The position numbers and the translations under genes were made by a program. DNA of 64,000 bases from Evernia prunastri (taxonomy: Eukaryota; Ascomycota; Lecanoromycetes; Lecanorales; Parmeliaceae), in contig NKYR01000133.1 of the NCBI GenBank assembly GCA_003184365.1, positions 36,304-100,303 of the forward strand, written 5' to 3'. Below the pieces are notes generated by a model. That model did not search any database. It saw only the letters and a list, made by a program, of their open reading frames with translations, and was not told the origin of the DNA. Positions 33,236-42,766 of this stretch are shown piece by piece (the stretch's first letter is position 1; every line of letters begins with the position of its first letter).

Positions 33236-34470
33236 TGGCGACCCCGACTATCCAGTGACCATTCCCGTAGTCTGGTATTTTGATAAAGGGAGGTATGGTT
33301 AGTTGGTTGGCGGGTGGGTTGACTTGACTTGACTTGGCTTGGCTTGGGTGGGTTGCGACTATGGGGTGGGTAGAATCCTCTGTTTTCTGCGGCTGGCTTG
33401 AACGTACGGGTCTAGAGCGTCTGTTGCGGATTCGAGAGGGAATATGCTTTGTGGAGTCGGGCCTTTGCTTTTCGGATGGCTGAGGGGCGGGAAGGAAATG
33501 GAGAAGCAAGTCGGTGCAGGGGGGGATGAAGGATGTTGGTAGTATGGAGTTGAAGGAAGGCTCATCGCCGCTATTGGATGTAATATCGCACACCCGTTAA
33601 CCAAGAATTAACCTTGGTATTTCACAATAACCAGAACCACTTTACTGTGTACGCTTCAATTGATACTAGAGGTGCTTGGTGAGATAGTTGTGGTGAGTTG
33701 GAGATCGAAGCCCACGATGCGTACGTCTCTTTCTCTCTTTTGGTCTCTTTCTCTCTCTTTCTCTCTCCTTGCTTTCCCCCTTTCGTAAACCAGCCACATA
33801 CAAGAGCCTTGCCTCTGTTTTGTACCTGCGAACTTACTCTGCTTGCTGTATCCCCGCAGCCAGAGAACAGCCTTGCGCTCGCTGGCCACGCTTGCGGATA
33901 TCTCCCGGAAAAATAACCAGAACCTTCAAATTTGTTCCAGTGCACCATCAGATAGATAAAGATCTGGACAATGACCAGAATAATGCGTTCTTCTGTATCA
34001 TCCGCTGTTGATACCTATGCAGGTGCCAGGTTTCCATGACGTCTCCCCCCAAGATTCGGACCAACCTAACTCAGCATCCAACCACAGCGCTGGCCTCTGG
34101 CACTCTAGCCGGTCTTATAATAAAATACGCACGGAGTAGTGACAATGAGATTGGGTTCAGCGCTCACGACACGCAGAATTCTTTCTCCTCCCAGGTCGCC
34201 TCAACCATAGGTGGGCCAGACCCATGACTCGACAAGCTTCCCTCCACGAACCTTGATACCATCACTCTTCTAACGTACTCGACTTTCGTGGGTGTATGAT
34301 TGCCTGTGTCGCGGAGAACAGCAGTGTCAAGATTTCAGGTATGTAGCAAGAATGATGTGTAGATTGCTTGAATTATTCTACCTCAGAATCTCCTGGGGGA
34401 TGTCTTTGACCCCATAGAAATTTGTTGATATAGCCGACATGCGCAAAGGTCATAGCTGAGAACCCAAATT
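33236..34470. other. Intergenic with CTT/CTTTCTCT pyrimidine repeats
   Basis: 1.2 kb. It holds a GACTT/GGCTT tandem patch (about 33317-33356) and a CTCTTTCTCT-type pyrimidine tract (about 33727-33776). No gene is recognised. Confidence 0.45.
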
Positions 34471-34923
34471 TTGACAGTATCGACCACATCATTCGGTGAG
34501 ATTGCCCTCAGGTTACGACAGGCAATCGTTGCACAGGCTACGGATACGCAAGCTCGGAGCCTTATGAGAGTAATGAAGGCTTCGTATGCGTCCACTGGGC
34601 TTATGCCTCTATTTGGAAGTTCAGACTCCATGATTATCACTTGCACCAACTGGTCGAAGGCTAGGTTCCTCGAAGCAGCTAATTTCGGCCCTGCAGTCAT
34701 ATGCAGTGGGCACTCTATCTCTGGCAAGGAGTCGGCGGTGCAACTAGGCACTTGTGTTTCTTATTGGGGAACGACAATAGGCAAGAATGACAACCCGAGG
34801 GATACATTTGTCATATATGGCGAGGACAACGACGGAAATCACTGGATCCACGCATATTTACGTTCAGAAACGTGGGATCTGATCCAGGACCTCATCCAGG
34901 ATGAATTCAGCCAGCGTGTCTGA
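34471..34923 (+). pseudogene. C-terminal fragment of a BAHD/trichothecene-type acyltransferase
   Basis: An open frame of about 150 codons (no ATG start) reads VSTTSFGEIALRLRQAI, then DSMIITCTNWSKARFLEAANFGPAVICSGH, then a C-terminal DGNHWIHAYLRSETWDLIQDLIQDEF. The order S-W/N-W-S plus an (A/D)-FG-P motif and the terminal helix match the C-terminal lobe of fungal transferase-family (PF02458, TRI101-like) enzymes, where DFGxG is usual; here it reads NFGP. The N-terminal lobe with the HxxxD catalytic motif is not found upstream, so this is probably a remnant. It might be an exon of a decayed gene. Confidence 0.5.
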
Positions 34924-35539
34924 ACGTCGCAGCTTCTGCAAGGTGATGGCCATCAGAAACATTTTGTGTTATCACTGATTCTTGACCTGGGCACAATATA
35001 TTGTTAATGGTCAGTCCGCTCACTTCCCTCTGAGACCCTCAGTTTTCTATGCATGGTGTCACACACGTACAAATACCAAGCTTCACGCAGTCGCTCTTGA
35101 TCGTTCTTCGTCTTCGGTTCTGTTCGCTGCTGATCGATGGAGAACCATCCTTATATACACTTGACAAAGTTGGCTTCGAAGTGTGCGTTCGTGGGAGGAG
35201 GGGCGAGATCGTGAATGAAGACTTTGACGCCTTTGGCGACGAGGATCAGGACTGCTGCAAATCCGATGCCTAATACGTGGCCGAAACAAATGATCAGAAG
35301 TCTCCCTTCTTTTCCATCTGCGACGGCGAGGGGCGGGAAACTCTTTTCTTTGATCTGAAGAGACGTCGAGGGGCAATTGACCTTATCTCCATTCTCCAAG
35401 ATGGTCGATTAACGAGACTAACAGTTGCCCTGTGTGATTATTCTATTGAAGTATTTCCTATATAGATTATGTAAAATGTTACGAAGAAACATGCTCAACC
35501 TCCCTTAATGCAGTATGCAAACCCACCAGGAAATTCTCA
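34924..35539. other. Intergenic, no gene recognised
   Basis: 616 bp between the acyltransferase fragment and the S41 peptidase stop codon. An ATG-less hydrophobic frame on the minus strand (35151-35399) is discussed under rejected items. Confidence 0.4.
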
Positions 35540-37383
35540 TTACGCGTCAGTGAATGGCCTCTTTATAGCCTCAGCCACTGAACCAACACCACTCGCCTTC
35601 TTCTTCCCGCCATCGCCCTGAATCTCCGCCGGCTCGTTGTTCTTCGTGAACAGGTCATTCAAGCCTGAGGAAGCTGAATTGCCGGCGGGGCAGACTCCGG
35701 AGCGGAACGTGATGGTGTGGCCATTATACGAGCCTTTGCCATCAGTGGTCTTGAAACTGCATCGGCCGAACAAACAGCCATGGCCGTGATTGTTGCATGG
35801 TTGTGAGACGGCCCTTTGAACGCCTTTAATCTGTTGTAGCTCGATGGTATCCAGCTCCCGATCACCGAACGTGTCGGTGAACTGATTGCTCGTGCCGAGC
35901 AGGGCAGATGCATTGTATGCGGGCGATATGGATGTCGGAGGTGGGGTCGGAGCCTGTGACTTTGCGCCAGTCGAAGAGAAGCCGGTGGAACCGGTGACGC
36001 ACAGCTTCGAGTCGCTTGCCGCATTCACGGCATAAGTCCACAGTTGGCTGTAGTTGTTCCAGGTCTCAAACGTATAGAAGATTCTGCAGTCGGCCGCGTC
36101 GTACACGAATTGCACCGGCACATCCTCTTGCTCTTTCCTGATCTGGTCTCGAATACTGACGCCGAGGAACGTGATGAAAACATCCTCGTTGCGATCCGGC
36201 AGAAGGTTCGCTGTGGTCGCGTTGAAGTTCTCGGCGACGGCAATAGCATCGTCAATGTTTTGGGCTGTGTAGAGCTGTGCACCTCGAGTGCCGCTAGCTG
36301 TTTGCATAGGGCCAGTCTGTGGTAGACCACCGACCACTACGGTCTTGACACCAGCATCGTGGTGCATCATTTCCACGAAAACGGCGCAGGCCGAAGAACA
36401 GAGCGAGTCCGAAAGGATGATGATGTTTTCAGGATCATACAGCTGAGGATTCGTGGCGGGTATTGATGCTCCGTATATGTCGATGCCGAGGGCCTCGTTA
36501 TCAAATAGAGAGCTTGTGATGTTCTCACGCTCGACAGTCGTGAAGAAGTCGCCGTTGTACTCATGTGGGCCGAAGAACTCGCCCCAGGACGTGAAGTTTC
36601 GACCCGTCTCGGCGTTCAGGCGATCTGTTGAGACGAAGTCGTTCGCGGACAATGCGTCGTACGTCGAGCTATTCGCTGACTGGCTTGTGTAGTAGCTAGT
36701 GAAAGTATTCCCAATGACATCTGCAGTGGCGTGTGCGCGCAGTCTGCTTCCTCGAAAGGTGTCATTTGCAGGAAAGAAATGCTTGAAAGTATCTACGGCC
36801 AGGAGCGTATCGCCACCCAGGTTCTGTTGCAGATCGATAAGGACTGTCTTCATATCAGCTGCATGACTAGCATTGAGGAACTTTTCAACGGTATCTGAGA
36901 ATGTCTGGACATCATCGCCGGACATGTCGAAGCTCGGGATGCTAAGCACAGCAGTGGATATGTTCTTAAGGAAGTAACCCGTAAGAAACCCCCCACCGTC
37001 AGGATACAGACCCGGTTGGTTTATGTCTGGGGTGTTCGGATACGCCGAATCTGGCCACGAAGTTGCCGTTGCGTTAGCACCTGCAGAGCTTGTAGCTGTC
37101 GAAGTCGAGTTGCCGAAAGTCGAGGTCGAGTTTGACGCGTCTGTGGATCCATCTGACGCAGCACAGGGATCTGTGGCGTTAGGATCGAACGAAGCAGGAT
37201 AAAATCCAAGCACAAAGAGATTGTAAAAATCTCCTCCAGTGACGAGTGGTCCAGTAGGACCTGAGCTGTTGTATATTGCCACCCATGGCTCAGGTCCAAT
37301 GGTGGTCCCATTTTCAAAGCCGAGAGTGATGGTGTCGCCAGGATAGAATTCAACGTAATAACAAGATTCAATTGTCCAACATA
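35540..37383 (-). pseudogene. S41-type (UstP-like) peptidase, N-terminally truncated
   Basis: The coding frame is open from about 37383 to TAA at 35540 (roughly 614 codons). It starts abruptly at an acceptor-like ctaag with CYYVEFYPGDTITLGFENGTT, a segment normally in the middle of secreted fungal S41 peptidases. Recognisable parts follow: AADMKTVLIDLQQNLGGDTLLAVDTF, ENIIILSDSLCSSACAVFVEMM (the region of the nucleophile Ser), GVKTVVVGGLP and a Cys-rich C-terminal tail with many Asn-x-Ser/Thr sites, as in secreted glycoproteins. The N-terminal ~250 residues and the signal peptide are missing; the expected place is occupied by the opposite-strand NACHT gene, and no in-frame ATG exists before the SFDMSGDD segment. 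So the gene is either broken at about 37370-37390 or has an overlapping exon that I cannot see. Confidence 0.75.
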
Positions 37384-37407
37384 CTTAGTCGCCTGTCAGA
37401 GTCCGAG

Positions 37408-40321
37408 ATGAATCGGCAACGGGAAGACGAGAGGAGAAGACCCGAAGAGGCAAGTAAGGAACGAGAGGAGATCACAGCTTGGTTGTCCCCGCTCAACTTT
37501 AGAGGAAAGCAGGAAACGCTGTGGAGCACTTGCTTCCAGGAAACGGGTGATTGGTTATGGCAGGACCAGCGTTTCAGGGCATGGGCCGAAGGGCGCCCAT
37601 GGTATTTAAAATGGTTCGTATTCTCGCCATAAACTTGTCAGAGCGCGCGCAGCCTATATTAAATGAACAAGGGTAGTATATACTGACTCTGACGTGTCCT
37701 GCAGTGTTGGAGCGCCTGGTGTGGGGAAAACAGTGCTCTCCTCGATTCTCGTCCATCGTCTCTCAAGCGATCTTCAGCAGGCTCCACCACTGGTCCTCTC
37801 GATCTATCTCAATTACAATTCGAGAAATGTTCAGACGATGCTGTATTTGATTGGGAGCCTGCTCAAGCAACTCATACAGAACGACGAGCTGTATGTCATC
37901 TCGGACGATTTGAGAAATGTTCATAAGAGAGCGAAAGATTTGCAGCTTGATCATGGCTCTTGCTTGCACGACATCCGCAAGATCTTAGTGGCTGCTCTTA
38001 GCCTCTATGATCGATTCTACATTGTCGTAGATGGTTTGGACGAGTTTTCTCGAAATGATCAGGTAGCCCTCCAGCGAGGACTTCGCAAGCTTCCGCTCGA
38101 AAGAGGTAGTCTAGTCATACTAACGCGACCGATCATTCAGCAAGCAGAACCTAACATATACGAGTGCAATATATGCCATCAGAAAGGTCTTGTGCTGGTC
38201 TTTCGATGTAGCGTCTGCGAGAAGGGTGACTACGACTTATGCTACGGATGCAGAGACAAAGGACTCTGGTGCTTGGACAGATCACACCGACTCGCCGAGC
38301 CGTATGGAGAGATCGAGGTCCCTGTAGAGATACCACAAACTGATACCGAGCGCTTTGTGAGACGTGAGGTCGCGCGTGAGATTGGGGGCGGCAAGAGGCT
38401 TCTCAGAGACGATCGGGACAACCACGTAACAAAAAGCGCTTACACAACCCGATTCCAAGATTTGTGCCAGAGTGAACCTGGCCTTGACGAGCAGATCGTT
38501 ACTGAAGTCACGAAGAAGGCCCATGGCTGCTTTCTGTTCGTAACGCTTTGTTTGGAATCACTGCGTCCAAAATTCAATGGAAAGGAGCTGAAGCGGGCCG
38601 TGCGAGAGCTTCCAGACAGCCTAGAGGGCTGTTGCAAAGAAGCTATACAGCGTATTGATGCGCAACCGACTGAAAATCGGAAGCGAGGCTACAAAGTCCT
38701 CAATCTGATTTCTCGTGCACGTTGGCCCCTGAGCTTGAAGGAGCTGCAACATGCACTCGCAGTCACAGATGACCATGAAGCTTATGAAGAAGCAGCCGAA
38801 ATTTTTGACGCGATAGACGAGCCAAAGATAATTTCAGAATCAACTTCTGCTCTTGTCATGCTTGAGAACCATGGTACTGAAGTACAACTTGTTCACCGCT
38901 CCTTGGAAGATTACTTACACATGTTTCCAACGGCCGATGTCGACGTCGCCAAAGCGTGTATGAATTACTTGAATCTCGTCCTTCCCCGAAAACCCTGCGA
39001 AGACGATTATTTAGTGTCCAAGAATTCGAAATTCCCTTTTCTCCAATACGCCTCGCAATATTGGGGTGACCATGTTCGGGATGCATTCTCGAATCCAGAG
39101 GCTAGCGCTGACATTCAAAAATCCGTCATGCAATTCATCAACGACACTCGGCGCAAGGACGCATGCATGCAAGCAGCATGGCTGACCAAGAAACGAGACC
39201 ATGATACGTGGGACGTACAGAGGAATGTTGACAGACTACATATATGCGCTTGGTATGGATTATCGACTGTGCTCTCGGCCTTGAATCCAGATCATGGTCT
39301 GGTAGATGTGGTAGAGCACAAGTATGACCAAACGCCGTTGATGTATGCATGCAGAAAAGGCCATATCGAGGTCGCTCGTCAACTATCATCACTAGGCGCT
39401 TCACAGCGAAAAGTAAGCACCAAAGGAAGGACAGCTTTGTTTGAAGCCATCTTAGGTCATCACAATGGCGGAAATGCAACGACTGCTGAGAAGGCTTCGA
39501 AGTACATCCAAATTGTTGAGCTCTTGGTAAAAGAGATGCCGGGGGACCTGGAAATCAATCATCTCAATAGCTGGGAGCGCAACCGAACAGCTTTGATGAC
39601 AGCTGCATACTTGGGCCATTGTGAGATTGTCGAAATACTGCTCCATCATCAAGGCATCAGCCTAAACCTACAAGACGACAACGGAATGACAGCTCTGTAT
39701 CTTGCTGCTAAGGAAGATCATTACGTGATCGTCCAACTTTTACTTGACGTCGAAGCCAGTATGGACCTTGTGGATAACCAAGCAGGTCGATCTCCTTTGA
39801 GATGCGCAGCGGAGAGGAATTTCAAAGAGACAGTTGGTCTGCTGTTGGACTATGGCGCAGATCCCACTTTAAAGGATCGTGAAGATGGTACAGCGATGCT
39901 GCGTGCTGTCAATCGTGGGCCTGTGGACGCTCTGAAGGTAATTATGAAACACCCAATTGACCTGGAGTGCTTGGACGATGAAGGACAGAGTCTTCTGCAT
40001 GGCGCTGCAAGAAATGGCTACCATGAGATCGCTCGCCTTTTGATGGAAGATCATCTGCCGGAGGGCCGTTCGCCAGACGTGAAAGCACTGGGCCCTAATC
40101 TTCGCGACAAATATGACCTGACCCCACTGCATGATGCGAGCCAGCGAGGCCATTTGGAAGTCACGGCTGTCTTGCTCGAAAAGGGCGCCGATGCATCACT
40201 GGTTGATAAATTTGGTAGGACGCCTTTCGTGGTGGCCTGGCAGTGTGGGCATGACAATGTCATACGTATGCTTGCAGCCGCGGGGCATGGTTCGCGGACG
40301 AGTGTGACTTTGGACGAGTAG
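37408..40321 (+). CDS. NACHT-ZZ-ankyrin NLR-like protein (to first in-frame stop)
   Basis: Exons 37408-37613 and 37705-40321 give 940 aa to a TAG stop. Residues 1-68 match the short region that precedes fungal NACHT domains (ITAWLSPLNF, ETGDWLWQDQRFRAWAEG). The NACHT P-loop is GAPGVGKT (71-78) and Walker B is YIVVDGLDEFS (174-184). A ZZ-type zinc finger (about 223-268; CNIC, CSVC, CYGC pairs and a DRSH end) is inserted after LVILTRPI. A winged-helix-like stretch follows, then ankyrin repeats from about residue 580 (RTALMTAAYLGHCEIVEILLHHQ, MTALYLAAKEDHYVIVQLLLD, DLTPLHDASQRGHLEVTAVLLEKGA). Such proteins are fungal NLRs, cytosolic sensors in non-self response. The usual N-terminal effector domain is absent, and the frame is open without ATG upstream to 37330, so the start is uncertain. 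Ankyrin coding continues in frame beyond the stop (40322-40975). Confidence 0.85.
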
Positions 40322-40327
40322 CAGCTA
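40319..40327 (+). promoter_or_regulatory. In-frame TAG with CAG-CTA context (readthrough-type motif)
   Basis: The stop is UAG CAG CUA. This fits the UAG-CAR-YYA context established as a readthrough stimulator for tobacco mosaic virus-type stops in plants and yeast. It is followed by an uninterrupted in-frame ankyrin-coding stretch of 217 codons. Readthrough is inferred, not shown; a C-to-T mutation of a CAG codon would give the same sequence. Confidence 0.45.
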
Positions 40328-40975
40328 CCCGTGTGGTCAATGGCAAGACGAGGTCTCACAAAGCTCGTCGCAGAGGCCATCAGAAAACGAACGCAGGATC
40401 TTCACGTCGCAGAGCCTTGCACGGAGCACTCGGCCCTCCTCTGTGCAATCGAAGCCAACCAGCCTGACATTTTGCGCGTGCTTCTCGAAACCAGGATGCT
40501 ACCGGTCGACAAGCCCAATCACTATGGACGAACGCCGCTTCATCTCGCAGCGCTGGAGGGGGACCTCGACGCCACGAACCTCCTCCTCGATCAGGAGGCC
40601 GACATGGACGCCAAAGATCGCTGGAAGGACGAAGCGTTGTTCCTCGCCCAGTCCAACGGACACCTGGAGGTCATGCTGGCATTGGTCCGCCGAGGCGCCG
40701 CGGTGGACGAGAGGAAGATTGACATGAACAGATTGTTCTTCTTCGCCGTCGAACAGCGGGATGCGGACTCGGCACGGGTCCTGCTCCGTCAGCACGGAGT
40801 GGACCGCTCGGTCCAGAACGCGCATGGGGTGCGGGCCATGCAGATCGCGGAGGCGGCGGAGGATACGGAGATGATGGCGGCGTTGAGTTCTGCACCGACG
40901 GTGGTGGGCGGGGGCGGATGGGAGGATGGGAAGCAGAGGTTTGTGCCGTTTCGGTCGAGGCCGATACAATTATGA
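40322..40975 (+). other. In-frame ankyrin extension downstream of the NACHT gene stop
   Basis: Same reading frame as the NACHT-ankyrin gene, 217 codons to TGA at 40973-40975. It encodes SALLCAIEANQPDILRVLLETRMLPVD, GRTPLHLAALEGDLDATNLLLDQEADMDAKD, EALFLAQSNGHLEVMLALVRRGAAVDE and a last repeat ADSARVLLRQHGVDRSVQNAHG, so at least four ankyrin-type repeats, then a Gly/Arg-rich end. It is evidently the 3' part of the same gene. It has its own first ATG at 40339, but a free ankyrin protein is less likely than readthrough, a hidden in-frame intron, or a recent nonsense mutation. Confidence 0.7.
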
Positions 40976-42766
40976 TTGCAGGGATGAGAAGCAATGGGTT
41001 GAGGAAGTGCAGCAGAGACTGAGGCAAAGCTCATCACACTTCAATTGTCAAATGTCTTTCCGATGTTCGTCACGGCTACGAATTGGGGACAAATGCGATA
41101 CTACATTTGCGAAGGTGTTCAACATATTGTCAAAGACCCAAAGCGTAGTTCGTCAAAAGTCACCATCCTCCAAAAATTGAACCGTCTATAGCAATGTGAC
41201 GTGTTTCCTAGTGGGGCAATAGACCAGAAAAACCCGACTCCTTCTATCAATGAATACAATATCATAAGAACTGAAGATATCAGAATTTTCATTTATTATA
41301 AGTAAAAGGATTTGTTTAGGAAATTTTAGTGACAAAATATTTCTTTTCTAGGCTGTGACCCTGATATGTCCAGAACATTTGATTCAAATCCTGAATCATT
41401 GTATTATCAAATGAAGCACACCCTTAATCACATTAGATTCTATGTGAAGATAACCCAAACAAGTTGATAGAATTGTATGAGAATCCGTAATTGATTTAAG
41501 GTTAATATCATCGAGACCTGACTATCAATCGGAGGATTGGGAGGATTTCCACCCTTCGCTGGATTAACTAGACTCGAAGGATGGTAACTTTTGACACCGA
41601 CTGTGACCTAACTACCCAGACAATATTCGTACGAAGAATCTAAAGGTGATTGAGTTGTGTCGGCTCACTCAGGCTTAAGGATAGCAGCTTCTGCAGCTGG
41701 TCCCCCATGCAAACCGCAAGTCAGACGTTGTCCACTCTCTCTCACCTCCACGTCTTTGGAGATTCGTTCTTTACAATCGTTTGAATGTGCTAGATGAATC
41801 GCTAATATGATAGTTGTCGGGGTTATTGCCAGGATATGGAGTCTATCTAATCATTCTTCCATTGGTGCATGGTGGTGGTAGGTATGGTCGGCTATATAGC
41901 ACTCACGGAGCGGTACTTTAGCCGAGGTCAAGCTGCGTGGCATGATTAAGGGGTTCAAGCACGTGAGAGGCAGGCTCTAGTAGAATGGAGTACTTGGGCG
42001 TTAAGCCATAATACTACTTTATATATTAATTGTTATTCTGCCTTTCCTTTTATTCTTATAAAACGTCCTAGTATCGTACCTCCCGTTAACAGATATAAGA
42101 TATTGAAGATATTAAAGAAATTGAACAAATCGCGCAGAGCTGAAAGCAAAAACCTGGAGCCTGCCTTTGTGTTCTTCGGTCTTGTCCACTGGTCCCAGAA
42201 AAGCAACCGCTACCGAAGCATCCTTGGCGCCGATCATTTTCATCTCTGCCGGCTGCACGCTGTTGAAGGATTGGACACCCCCACCTTTCAAATCAACACT
42301 TGACTCCATCCTGCATCTTCCATCTTCCGTCTTTTGCATCTTCTCTCTCAATCGTCTCTCTTCATTTTTGTCTTTCAAAACACCATCAATTGTCCACGTT
42401 ATCCTAGAGTAGTGAAGAAGTGAGTTGAACTGCAAAACCTTTGCTCTGCCTGCTCCCTTAAACACTCCATTGAAGGACAACAGGAGGGGAAGCCCCTCAA
42501 CCTATGAAAGAATGTACATACACAGGGGATGAACATGCTCCTCATACTGAATGAACTCGTTATCACATATCCTTTTGCCGTTATCTGCTTTTTGCTTGAT
42601 GCATCCTGCTGCACCAAAGTTGTTTCATCCATTGCCTTTGATTTCGAGTAGCTGATGTCCAGCACTTTGCACATCACCCTGACCACTAATCAGACATTTA
42701 CAGGGTGCATGCACACAGATACCGGCTATCCTCCATCTTTCTCGACTCGGATCCAAATAAACAAGC
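40976..42766. other. Gene-free stretch, AT-rich in the middle
   Basis: 1.8 kb. 41200-41500 and 41990-42120 are AT-rich with stop-laden frames, possibly old transposon remnants. 42640-42766 is the AIM21-like gene leader. No gene is recognised. Confidence 0.45.

Noticed and set aside
35151..35399. 82-codon minus-strand frame with a single hydrophobic helix
   Set aside because: There is no ATG in the frame (it begins with TTG), a stop lies just upstream, and no acceptor would supply a start; treated as chance.
40259..40324. In-frame intron that would remove the TAG of the NACHT-ankyrin gene
   Set aside because: Possible by length (63-66 nt), but the donor gtcata is weak and removal breaks an ankyrin helix; kept only as an alternative explanation.
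41380..41410. tRNA B-box-like gattcaaatcc
   Set aside because: No matching A-box or cloverleaf arms can be drawn around it.
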